From positions 1 through 8,084 of the forward strand of contig JBEKUI010000216.1 in the NCBI GenBank assembly GCA_049515175.1: a stretch of DNA of 8,084 nucleotides. The letters are read 5' to 3'. Shown here piece by piece: positions 1 to 6,296 of the stretch. The DNA comes from JACQNR01 sp049515175 (lineage in GTDB: Bacteria > Acidobacteriota > Terriglobia > UBA7540). The notes under the pieces are model-generated. The model did no database searches. It was given only the letters and a program-made list of their open reading frames with translations, and was not told the DNA's origin. Position numbers and translations under genes: made by a program. How positions within the stretch are numbered: the stretch's first letter is position 1; every line of letters starts with the position of its first letter.

Positions 1-1
1 A

Positions 2-1798
2 GGTCCACGTCTCGCCATCCTGACCAATGCGGGCGGGCCGGGCGTGCTCGCCACCGACACGCTGATCGGCGTGGGAGGGGAACTCGCCGAACTCGCGCCG
101 GAAACCCTGGAGGCGCTCAACGGCATCCTGCCACGCGAGTGGAGTCATAATAATCCCATCGACATCCTGGGAGATGCGACGCCGGAACGTTATGCCAAGG
201 CGGTCGGGATCGTCTCGAAAGACCCCAACACGGACGGATTGCTGACGATCCTCACCCCTCAGGCGATGACCGACCCCACTCAAATTGCCGAACAGTTGAA
301 GCCTTTTGCCAAGCTGGACGGCAAGCCGATTCTCGCGAGCTGGATGGGCGGAACCGGTGTGGCCGCCGGCGAACATATCCTTAACCAAGCCGGAATCCCC
401 ACGTTTGCCTATCCGGATACCGCGGCACGGATCTTCCACTACATGTGGCAGTACACCTACAACCTGCGCGGCCTCTACGAGACTCCGGCGATGCCGACGG
501 ATTTCGAGCGGACCGCTGCCAGCCATGCGGAGGCAGCCCGGACCATCGAAGAGGCGCGCAAAGCGGGGAGAACAATTCTCACGGAAGTCGAGTCCAAGAA
601 AGTTCTCGCCGCTTATGGAATTCCCACCGTGGACACCCAGATCGCCCAAAGCGCCGATGAAGCCGCAACGATTGCGAAGAAAATCGGGTATCCGGTGGTA
701 CTGAAGCTCTACTCGGAAACCATCACCCACAAGACCGATGTGGGCGGCGTCAAACTCAACCTGACAGACGCCGATGCCGTCCGCAAGAGCTTTCGCGCGA
801 TCGAAGCTTCAGTGACGGAGAAGGCTGGGGCTCAGCACTTCCAGGGCGTGACCGTGCAGCCGATGATCAAGCTCGACGGCTATGAGATCATCATCGGCAG
901 CAGCCTGGATGTGCAGTTCGGTCCCGTGCTGCTGTTCGGCTCGGGCGGGCAACTTGTGGAGGTCTTCAAGGATCGTGCGCTCGCGCTCCCGCCGCTCAAT
1001 TCCACGCTGGCCCGGCGCATGATGGAGCAAACCAAGATCTACACGGCGCTCAAAGGCGTACGTGGTCGCAAGGCCGTGGATCTGGCGGCGCTCGAGCAGA
1101 TTCTGGTGCGCTTCAGTCATCTCGTGGTCGAGCAGCGCTGGGTGAAAGAAATCGATATCAACCCGCTGCTTGCTTCCGAAGACCGCCTGATCGCGCTTGA
1201 CGCCCGCGTGGTGCTCCACGGCCCGGAAGTCACCGAAGACAAGCTGCCCAAGCTGGCGGTGCGGCCCTATCCCACGCAATACGTTGCGCCGTGGACAATG
1301 AAGGACGGCGCAGAGGTCATGATCCGGCCCATCATGCCGGAGGACGAACCGATGCTGGTCAAGTTCCACGAGATACTTTCCGAGCAGAGCGTCTACATGC
1401 GCTACTTCCACATGATCGCCTTGAGCCAGCGCATCGCACACGAGCGGCTGACGCGCATCTGCTACGTGGACTATGACCGCGAGATCGCCCTGGTGGCCGA
1501 GCAGAAAAATCCGGCGACGGGTGAGCGTGAACTTCTGGGCGTGGGACGCCTCACCAAGGAGCCTGGCACCGACGAAGCGCAGTTCGCCATCCTGATCGCC
1601 GACCCGGTCCAGAGCCGCGGTCTGGGCAGCGAACTCCTGCGGCGGATTATCGACATTGGACGCCACGAAAAAGTGCGGCGCATTACGGCTGAAATCCTGA
1701 CCGAAAACTACGCCATGCAGAAAATCTGCGAACGCCTTGGCTTCCACATGGAGCGCGACGTGGAAGAAGGCGTCGTCAAAGCGCAGATTGAACTGTAG
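2..1798 (+). CDS. NDP-forming acyl-CoA synthetase / GNAT acetyltransferase fusion (5' partial)
   Basis: The reading frame is open from nt 2, so the gene starts upstream of the window; a GTG at nt 44 lies inside the conserved T-N-A-G-G-P-G-V motif (nt 23-46) and is not the start. Counting the glycine at nt 2 as residue 1, 598 residues are visible; the family usually has about 900. In order: the end of a succinyl-CoA-ligase-like (ACD alpha) region with NPIDILGDA (nt 152-178) and LTPQAMTDP; an ATP-grasp (ACD beta) domain at about 190-405 with ITHKTDVGGV (241-250) and EIDINPLL; and a GNAT domain at about 437-598 with the acetyl-CoA loop QSRGLG (537-542). The N-terminal CoA-binding domain and the usual phospho-histidine segment lie outside. 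Relatives are either ADP-forming acetate/acyl-CoA ligases or Pat/PatZ-type protein lysine acetyltransferases, often regulating acetyl-CoA synthetase. Which activity applies here cannot be decided. The protein is expected to be cytoplasmic. Fold and domain order are confident; substrate is not. Confidence 0.93.
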   Translation, partial: GPRLAILTNAGGPGVLATDTLIGVGGELAELAPETLEALNGILPREWSHNNPIDILGDATPERYAKAVGIVSKDPNTDGLLTILTPQAMTDPTQIAEQLKPFAKLDGKPILASWMGGTGVAAGEHILNQAGIPTFAYPDTAARIFHYMWQYTYNLRGLYETPAMPTDFERTAASHAEAARTIEEARKAGRTILTEVESKKVLAAYGIPTVDTQIAQSADEAATIAKKIGYPVVLKLYSETITHKTDVGGVKLNLTDADAVRKSFRAIEASVTEKAGAQHFQGVTVQPMIKLDGYEIIIGSSLDVQFGPVLLFGSGGQLVEVFKDRALALPPLNSTLARRMMEQTKIYTALKGVRGRKAVDLAALEQILVRFSHLVVEQRWVKEIDINPLLASEDRLIALDARVVLHGPEVTEDKLPKLAVRPYPTQYVAPWTMKDGAEVMIRPIMPEDEPMLVKFHEILSEQSVYMRYFHMIALSQRIAHERLTRICYVDYDREIALVAEQKNPATGERELLGVGRLTKEPGTDEAQFAILIADPVQSRGLGSELLRRIIDIGRHEKVRRITAEILTENYAMQKICERLGFHMERDVEEGVVKAQIEL

Positions 1799-1808
1799 GG
1801 GCCGAAAA

Positions 1809-1834
1809 CAGGAGTCAGAAGTCAGGAGTCAGAA
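1809..1834. repeat. 12-bp tandem direct repeat downstream of the fusion gene
   Basis: CAGGAGTCAGAA occurs at 1809-1820 and again, identical, at 1823-1834 (14-bp period). A degenerate third unit (TTCAGAA) ends at about 1841. It starts 11 bp after the stop codon of the upstream gene. From memory, similar GTCAGGAGTCAGAA strings are scattered between genes in acidobacterial genomes; that is recollection, not a search. No function can be assigned. Confidence 0.7.
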
Positions 1835-1857
1835 TTCAGAAGGTGAATACGACCGTA

Positions 1858-1880
1858 GGGGCAGGCCGCGTGCCTGCCCT
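1858..1880 (+). terminator. GC-rich hairpin, possible terminator or palindromic repeat
   Basis: GGGCAGGC (1859-1866) pairs perfectly with GCCTGCCC (1872-1879) around the loop CGCGT. A G-T pair and an A-T pair can extend the stem outward. Only a short T run (1880-1882) follows, so it is a weak intrinsic terminator at best. The 8-mer GTAGGGGC at its left edge (1855-1862) also occurs at 1795-1802, where it contains the TAG stop of the upstream gene. This suggests repeat-derived sequence rather than a purpose-built terminator. Confidence 0.35.
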
Positions 1881-1924
1881 TTACGCTTTCGGCGGACTGT
1901 TAGGAGCTGACGGTAGTCGGCCCA

Positions 1925-1970
1925 CAGCTCACAACCAACACCCAACAACGAACAACTGACGATGGACAAC
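1925..1970. repeat. CAAC-rich low-complexity tract
   Basis: CAAC occurs six times between 1932 and 1970 (starts 1932, 1936, 1943, 1946, 1953, 1967), with irregular spacing. GAGCTG (1904-1909) and CAGCTC (1925-1930), just upstream, could pair. The tract lies directly 5' of the mtnA promoter. There is no constant repeat-spacer unit and no open frame of interest. It is probably degenerate intergenic repeat. Confidence 0.4.
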
Positions 1971-1987
1971 AGGGAGCCCACCATAGC

Positions 1988-1996
1988 TGCTATAAT
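1988..1996 (+). promoter_or_regulatory. Extended -10 promoter of mtnA
   Basis: TGCTATAAT matches the extended -10 consensus TGnTATAAT exactly, with TATAAT at 1991-1996. No good -35 sits at 16-18 bp, which is acceptable for an extended -10 promoter. Transcription would start near 2003, giving a leader of only about 33 nt before the ATG at 2036. That is too short for a SAM-type riboswitch. A weak AGGGA (2020-2024) lies 11 nt before the start codon. Confidence 0.6.
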
Positions 1997-2035
1997 CTGC
2001 AATCGCTGCACAATTGCCTAGGGATTACGGCATTC

Positions 2036-3163
2036 ATGTTCAAAACCATCGAGTGGACGGATGACGGCGTGCGGATGATTGACCAGCTCAAGCTTCCCAC
2101 GCAGGAAGTTTACGTCACCTGCCGCACTTACGAGGAAGTGGCGGAGGCGATTCGCTCCATGGTGATTCGGGGCGCACCGGCCATTGGCGTGGCGGCGGCG
2201 ATGGGAGTCGCTCTGGGCGTGAAAAACTCTGGTGCGCGGACGATTCCCGAACTGCGCAAGGATTTTGAAACCATAGCCGAGACGATTTCGAGAACCCGGC
2301 CCACCGCCGTCAATCTTTTTTGGGCGATCGAGCGGATGCGCGATGCGTTTGAGGGGTTCATCACAACAGGAACGTTTCCGCCGGAGAAGGTGCGGGGGGG
2401 CGTTTCGGGTTTGGATAGGATAGCGCTTATGATTCCGCGCGATGGCTCGGATTCGGACATGATCGCCGCGCTGAAGTCCCGAATGGTTGTCGAGGCGCAG
2501 CGCATCCTGGCCGAAGACATTGCCATTAACGAGGCGATGGGGCGGCACGGCGCGGCGCTGATGCCCGATTCGGGCACGGTGCTCACGCACTGCAATGCTG
2601 GGGCGCTGGCGACGGGCGGTTACGGCACGGCGCTGGGAGTGATTCGCGCCGCGGTCGCAGCGGGGAAGAGGATCGACGTCTTTGCCGACGAGACGCGACC
2701 TTTTCTGCAAGGAGCGCGGCTGACCGCCTGGGAACTGGCCAAGGACTCGATTCCCGTAACTCTCATTACCGATAATATGGCCGGGCATTTCATGAAGTCC
2801 GGCCAGATCAAAGCCGCCATCGTCGGCGCCGACCGCATCGCGGGGAATGGCGATGTCGCGAACAAGATAGGCACGTATTCAGTCGCAGTACTGGCCAAAG
2901 AGAATCAGATACCGTTCTATGTCGCCGCCCCACTCTCGACGATTGACATGAGCCTCGCATCCGGCGATCAGATACCCATCGAAGAGCGAACTCCATCCGA
3001 AGTGACCCATTGGGCAGGCATCGCCACCGCTCCCGAGAATGTCCCGGCGCGCCACCCGGCGTTTGACGTCACTCCCCACCGCTACATCTCTGCCATCATC
3101 ACCGAACGCGGGATCGCCCGCGAGCCTTACACCGACAGCCTCCGGTCTCTCTTTTCCCAATGA
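2036..3163 (+). CDS. mtnA: S-methyl-5-thioribose-1-phosphate isomerase
   Basis: This enzyme converts 5-methylthioribose-1-phosphate to 5-methylthioribulose-1-phosphate in the cytoplasmic methionine salvage pathway. The 375-residue product has the family landmarks: the TIEW N-terminus, RGAPAIG (45-51), RPTAVNLFWA (88-97), HCNAGALATGGYGTALG (185-201) with the expected catalytic Cys186, ETRPFLQGARLTAWEL (219-234), GADRIAGNGD (264-273) with the expected catalytic Asp266, NKIGTY, and PAFDVTPHRYISAIITERGI near the end. The ATG is supported by the canonical N-terminus and a promoter just upstream. Most relatives have about 340-350 residues. The extra length lies mainly between about residues 105 and 148, between the NLFWA motif and the following helix. 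No other salvage genes are visible. The related eIF2B-like and ribose-1,5-bisphosphate isomerase families share the fold, but the motif set favours MtnA. Confidence 0.96.
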   Translation: MFKTIEWTDDGVRMIDQLKLPTQEVYVTCRTYEEVAEAIRSMVIRGAPAIGVAAAMGVALGVKNSGARTIPELRKDFETIAETISRTRPTAVNLFWAIERMRDAFEGFITTGTFPPEKVRGGVSGLDRIALMIPRDGSDSDMIAALKSRMVVEAQRILAEDIAINEAMGRHGAALMPDSGTVLTHCNAGALATGGYGTALGVIRAAVAAGKRIDVFADETRPFLQGARLTAWELAKDSIPVTLITDNMAGHFMKSGQIKAAIVGADRIAGNGDVANKIGTYSVAVLAKENQIPFYVAAPLSTIDMSLASGDQIPIEERTPSEVTHWAGIATAPENVPARHPAFDVTPHRYISAIITERGIAREPYTDSLRSLFSQ

Positions 3164-3239
3164 TCGCTCCATGGCAGGACAGGCTTCCGGTGCCATCGCC
3201 GCATCGGATTGGCACGATTCACGCGCCGCGAAATGGCAG

Positions 3240-3267
3240 TTGCCAGCGTGTCCTGTTATGCGAGAAT
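3240..3267 (+). promoter_or_regulatory. Possible promoter of the decarboxylase gene
   Basis: TTGCCA (3240-3245, 5 of 6 to the -35 consensus) and GAGAAT (3262-3267, 4 of 6 to the -10) are 16 bp apart. They lie about 58 bp before the GTG at 3325. The rest of the 161-bp gap (3164-3324) has only short inverted pairs (ATGGCA 3171 / TGCCAT 3191; CAGGACA 3175 / TGTCCTG 3249), no T-rich terminator and no supported gene. Read-through from mtnA is equally possible. Confidence 0.22.
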
Positions 3268-3324
3268 TTCCGCTACTTCCAGGAGTAAGCTGGAAGGATT
3301 CATCCTACGGAGCTGCATCTCGTC

Positions 3325-4743
3325 GTGAGCCGCAATCATCGATCGCTGAAAGAAAAAGTCTGGGATCGCCGACTCGTGTCGCGGCTGGCGCGTGACCTCG
3401 CCTCGCTCGCGGCGAAGGAGTTGACGCGCACGGGCGGTGCGGTGCGCGATCCGGAGTTCTTGCCGCACATCAAGCGGTTGGTTCGGGGGGGATTTGCATC
3501 AGCGGACGTCGTCCCGGTTGTTTCCGAGGTTGTGAAATCAAGCCTGCATTTGTGCCATCCGAGATTCTCGGCGCAGCAGGTGGCAGCCCCGGTGCCGGTG
3601 GCGGCGCTGGTAGAGTCGGTTGTTGCAGCGCTCAACAACAGCGTGGCCGTGTGGGATATGTCGCCGGCAGCGACGGTGATTGACAGGGAGGTGATGAACC
3701 TCTTCAAGCGGCTGTTTGGTTTCCCTTCGGGAGCAGAGGGTTCTTCCGTGGCAGGTGGCGCCTATGCCAACCTGACCGCATTCCTGGCGGCGCGCGCCAA
3801 GCTCGCGCCCCACGCCTGGCGGCGAGGTCAAGCACACATCGCCATCCTGGCTGGCGCGCAAACGCACTACTCGGTCAGCCGTGCGGCGGGCATTCTTGGG
3901 CTGGGCGCGGACTCGGTCTTCACAATTCCGACCGACGCCCTTCATCGCACTGATCCTACGGCAACTCGTGTTGTTTTCCATGCCGCGCGCAAGGCAGGGT
4001 TTCGTAAGTTCATCCTCGTTGCCACCAGCGGATCGACTCCCACGGGAAGCTGTGACGATCTTCATGCCCTCGCCAAGATTGCGCGACGCGAGGGCGCGTG
4101 GCTGCACGTGGACGCCGCGCACGGCGGTGGATTGATCTTCAGCCCGCGGTATCGGCACTTACTGCGGGGGATCGAGTGCGCCGACTCCATCTCCTTCGAT
4201 CCGCACAAGATGCTCTTCATGCCGCTCTGCGCGAGCGTGGTTCTCGTGCGCGATGGGCGCTACCTTCGGAATGCCTTCGAGCAGAGTGCGCCCTATCTGT
4301 TCGGGGGCGGCAAGCGCGAGTTCCCGGACATCGGGCAATTCACCATCGCCTGTTCGCAGCGTTTCGACGCGCTGAAGACCTGGCTGACTTGGAAGGCGTA
4401 CTCAGGCGCACTGTGGGACGAACTCATCTCCAGTGCATGCGATGTCGCCCATGCCGCCTATGAATACTGTTTGCGCTCGCGATTACTGGAGCCTGCCCAC
4501 GAACCGCAAACCAACATCTTCTGCTTCGGCCTGCGTGAACGGCCTCGATCGCTGAAGGCTTCAGACCGCTTGCATTGGGCGATCAAGGACGCGGTCAACG
4601 CGAGCGGGGAGGCCTACATCAGCTCTACGGTGCTGGGAGGCCGACGCCTGCTGCGCATGGTGGTGATGAATCCGCGTACGACCGCCAACGACATCATTGG
4701 CGTTCTGAAAGTCGTGGAGCGCGTGGCACGCCGAGTGAAGTAG
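3325..4743 (+). CDS. Group II PLP-dependent amino-acid decarboxylase
   Basis: The 472-residue product belongs to the pyridoxal-dependent decarboxylase family of glutamate, aromatic amino acid, diaminobutyrate and cysteine-sulfinate decarboxylases (fold type I, cytoplasmic). Visible landmarks are WDMSPAATVIDREV (110-123), AQTHYSVSRAAG (178-189) with the ring-stacking His181, TSGSTPTGSCDD, HVDAAHGGG (261-269) with Asp263 for the pyridine nitrogen, and SFDPHKML with the Schiff-base Lys295. The C-terminal small domain ends normally (NPRTTANDIIGVL). The usual phosphate-loop motif TSGG(S/T)EAN reads VAGGAYAN (142-149), losing the first hydroxyl. An in-frame TAA at 3286 makes the GTG at 3325 the earliest standard start; GGAG at 3309-3312 is a distant ribosome site. 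The TAG stop lies inside the palindromic element at 4740-4804. Substrate is unknown, and neighbours do not point to one. Confidence 0.9.
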   Translation: MSRNHRSLKEKVWDRRLVSRLARDLASLAAKELTRTGGAVRDPEFLPHIKRLVRGGFASADVVPVVSEVVKSSLHLCHPRFSAQQVAAPVPVAALVESVVAALNNSVAVWDMSPAATVIDREVMNLFKRLFGFPSGAEGSSVAGGAYANLTAFLAARAKLAPHAWRRGQAHIAILAGAQTHYSVSRAAGILGLGADSVFTIPTDALHRTDPTATRVVFHAARKAGFRKFILVATSGSTPTGSCDDLHALAKIARREGAWLHVDAAHGGGLIFSPRYRHLLRGIECADSISFDPHKMLFMPLCASVVLVRDGRYLRNAFEQSAPYLFGGGKREFPDIGQFTIACSQRFDALKTWLTWKAYSGALWDELISSACDVAHAAYEYCLRSRLLEPAHEPQTNIFCFGLRERPRSLKASDRLHWAIKDAVNASGEAYISSTVLGGRRLLRMVVMNPRTTANDIIGVLKVVERVARRVK

Positions 4744-4804
4744 CGTCGGCCTTCCGGCCGACACATAGGTCATTGGGGAATATCCGCCCGGAGGCGGACG
4801 CTAC
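4740..4804. repeat. REP-like palindromic doublet at convergent gene ends
   Basis: A 65-bp unit is bounded by the perfect 8-bp inverted repeat GTAGCGTC (4740-4747) / GACGCTAC (4797-4804). Inside are two hairpins: GTCGGCC-TTCC-GGCCGAC (4745-4762, 7-bp stem) and TCCGCC-CGGA-GGCGGA (4783-4798, 6-bp stem). The layout resembles paired REP sequences (BIMEs). It contains the TAG stop of the decarboxylase (4741-4743) and the TGA stop plus the final codons of the transporter on the other strand. It may act as a bidirectional 3'-end or mRNA-stabilising structure. There is no T tract on either side, so classic intrinsic termination is doubtful. Confidence 0.7.
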
Positions 4805-6068
4805 GAGCTTTCCGCGCAATCAGCCAGGTGACGGTAAGGAAGCAGCCTGCGGAGACGGCATTCGCAGCCACGCCAATCTGCAGCCCGTGGCGGAGTTCGC
4901 TGATGTCGGAGACCTTGCCCACCAGCACTGGTGCCACGGCGTCCCCGAAGAGGTGAATGACAAATAGATAGAGCGCGAAGGCGAAGCTGCGGGCGCGCGG
5001 CGGCGTCAGATCGTGGATGACGGCGGTGGCCGGCCCATGGTAACAAGTGAGCAGGAAACTGGCAAAAAAGAAGCAGATGAAGAATACAAAAAGCGAGTCG
5101 GTGCCCACCGCAACATAGAGGAACGGAGTTCCCAGGAGCAGCGTGGCACCAATCGTCAGGGCGCGGCCGAAGGGCCAACGCGCCTGCAACGAATCCGCAA
5201 TAAAACCTCCCAGTAAGACGCCACCGATCGAGCCAACAAGCACCACGGCGCCCATCCAGGTTGAGGCTTGCGCCACCGTCAGGCCGTGGTAGCGAAGGGC
5301 AAACGTTGGGCCCCAGGTGATAAAGGCGGTGCTGGAGAAAACCACGAACATTCCTCCTGCCAACACCATCAAGAACGCAGGAATCTTGAGCAGGCTCCCA
5401 ATGGATGGAGGTTTTTCGGATGGAAGTGCCACCGGCACGTGCAAGTGGTAGGCCGCGAAGGCGAGGACGAAGCCGGGCAGACCGACGAGAAAGAACGCGT
5501 ATCGCCAGCCCACCCACTGAGACAGAAGGCCACCCGCCGCGAGGCCCAAGACGCCGCCCACCAGCATGCCCATGTTGAACACGCCCTGCACGCGGGCACG
5601 GAAGGAGTGCGGGAAGGAGTCGGAGATCATCGCCGTGCCCGCCGGTGCATAGGCACCCTCGCCGACGCCAACCAGGGATCGCGCGGCCAGCAAATTGGAA
5701 AAATTCGTCGCCACGCCGGAGAGCATGGTGGCGGCGCTCCAGAGGAACACTCCGAAGGACATGATCTTCTGACGCGGCCCGCGGTCGGACCAGAACCCGA
5801 AGGGCAGGACGGCCAGGGAGTGGACGACGATGAAGACCGAGGCTAGAAACCCCAACTGGAAGTCACTCAAATCGAACTCATCCTGCAAGAGCGGAAACAT
5901 AGAGAAGACGATCAAGCGGTCGAAGTAATTGAGGAGATTGATAAGCGTCAAGACGACGAGAATTTTCCACTGCCAGGAGGCGAAGCGGGGCCATTCGAGG
6001 CCGAGGCGACGAAAGCCGGCTGGGGTTTCGTCCAAGCCTTTTTGAGGGGTCGAGGTCATGTCTGACAT
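4770..6068 (-). CDS. Major facilitator superfamily transporter, Spinster-like
   Basis: The 432-residue product is a 12-helix inner-membrane carrier, probably a proton- or solute-coupled transporter. A hydrophilic N-terminus of about 34 residues precedes the first helix. Family signs are NYFDR (47-51) at the end of helix 1, motif A as GFWSDRGPRQKI (91-102), the R-x4-GEGAYAPAGTAMISDSFP segment (130-152) typical of Spinster/ACS-like MFS proteins, a charged central loop (about 210-228), and a second-half motif A relative GGFIADSL (286-293). The start at 6068 gives MSDM; a second Met at 6059 is an alternative. AAGAGA just upstream is a weak ribosome site. The last ten residues (about 423-432) are encoded within the palindromic element at 4740-4804, so the native C-terminus may have been replaced. 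The substrate cannot be inferred. It converges on the decarboxylase with 26 bp between stops, so the two are not an operon. Confidence 0.92.
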   Translation of the reverse strand: MSDMTSTPQKGLDETPAGFRRLGLEWPRFASWQWKILVVLTLINLLNYFDRLIVFSMFPLLQDEFDLSDFQLGFLASVFIVVHSLAVLPFGFWSDRGPRQKIMSFGVFLWSAATMLSGVATNFSNLLAARSLVGVGEGAYAPAGTAMISDSFPHSFRARVQGVFNMGMLVGGVLGLAAGGLLSQWVGWRYAFFLVGLPGFVLAFAAYHLHVPVALPSEKPPSIGSLLKIPAFLMVLAGGMFVVFSSTAFITWGPTFALRYHGLTVAQASTWMGAVVLVGSIGGVLLGGFIADSLQARWPFGRALTIGATLLLGTPFLYVAVGTDSLFVFFICFFFASFLLTCYHGPATAVIHDLTPPRARSFAFALYLFVIHLFGDAVAPVLVGKVSDISELRHGLQIGVAANAVSAGCFLTVTWLIARKARSVRLRADIPQ

Positions 6069-6125
6069 GGTTCTCTTGGAACTCGCGGCAGGGCTAGCGC
6101 ACCCCTTGGGAGAGATGCATTGACT

Positions 6126-6154
6126 ATTTTAGGCGGACGAAGACCCGACGTCGA
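6126..6154 (-). promoter_or_regulatory. Probable promoter of the MFS transporter gene
   Basis: Read on the minus strand, TCGACG (6154-6149, 4 of 6 to the -35 consensus) is followed after exactly 17 bp by TAAAAT (6131-6126, 5 of 6 to the -10). The start codon lies about 57 nt downstream of the -10. The spacing is ideal and the boxes are fair. No operator palindrome is evident. Confidence 0.4.
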
Positions 6155-6195
6155 GGCTTTTCGCAGATCCTGAATCGTGGGGTTTGATGCAGGCC

Positions 6196-6252
6196 TCACT
6201 CGTAGCGCAGGGCCACGATACGATCGAGCCGCAACCGCGTGACCCGATTGGG
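6196..6252 (-). pseudogene. Remnant of an ABC permease 3' end
   Basis: On the minus strand, 18 codons ending in TGA (6198-6196) read a C-terminus LRLDRIVALRYE. This matches the ARLDPIVALRHE end of the downstream-facing permease gene at 6297-7538 and the ARLDPIEALRTEN end of its neighbour. At DNA level, 6200-6219 matches 6301-6320 at 19 of 20 positions, and the match continues weakly to 6228. An in-frame stop at 6255-6253 closes the frame upstream, and no other permease sequence is visible. It is either the last scrap of a deleted third permease gene or a partial duplication of the neighbouring 3' end. It is too short to encode a functional protein. Confidence 0.6.
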
Positions 6253-6256
6253 TCAC
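6239..6256. terminator. Perfect hairpin after the permease genes
   Basis: GTGACCC (6239-6245) and GGGTCAC (6250-6256) form a 7-bp perfect stem with a 4-base loop. It lies about 40 bp past the TAG stop of the permease at 6297, in the direction of transcription. No T run follows on the minus strand, so it could be a Rho-dependent or mRNA 3'-end structure rather than an intrinsic terminator. It overlaps the upstream edge of the permease remnant. Confidence 0.35.
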
Positions 6257-6296
6257 ACCCGGCGCGGCGTCCAACGAAGTCTCGATTAAAGAGTGT

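Noticed and set aside
809..1747. 312-codon open frame on the minus strand inside the acyl-CoA synthetase fusion gene
   Set aside because: It is antisense to a clearly conserved protein. The translation is rich in His, Arg and Asp without family motifs, as expected of a GC-rich shadow frame.
1925..1970. Possible CRISPR-like or microsatellite array of CAAC words
   Set aside because: The words are only 4 bp and irregularly spaced. There are no repeat-spacer units and no cas genes.
1997..2035. SAM or other riboswitch before mtnA
   Set aside because: The predicted leader is about 33 nt, with no aptamer-like helices.
3164..3324. mtnA-decarboxylase operon forming a methionine-salvage or polyamine module
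   Set aside because: A 161-bp gap with a possible promoter separates them. No other salvage or polyamine genes are present and the decarboxylase substrate is unknown, so the link is only adjacency.
3039..3395. 118-codon plus-strand frame bridging mtnA and the decarboxylase
   Set aside because: It overlaps the conserved ends of both genes out of frame, is rich in Ser, Arg and Ala, and has no ribosome site or recognisable domain.
5268..5846. 192-codon plus-strand open frame opposite the MFS transporter
   Set aside because: The translation is hydrophilic, with Gly, His, Glu and Arg patterns typical of the antisense of membrane-protein codons. It has no motifs.
6056..6274. 72-codon minus-strand frame upstream of the MFS gene
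   Set aside because: It overlaps the transporter start and runs through the promoter region and the permease remnant in a different frame. It has no ribosome site or conserved features.
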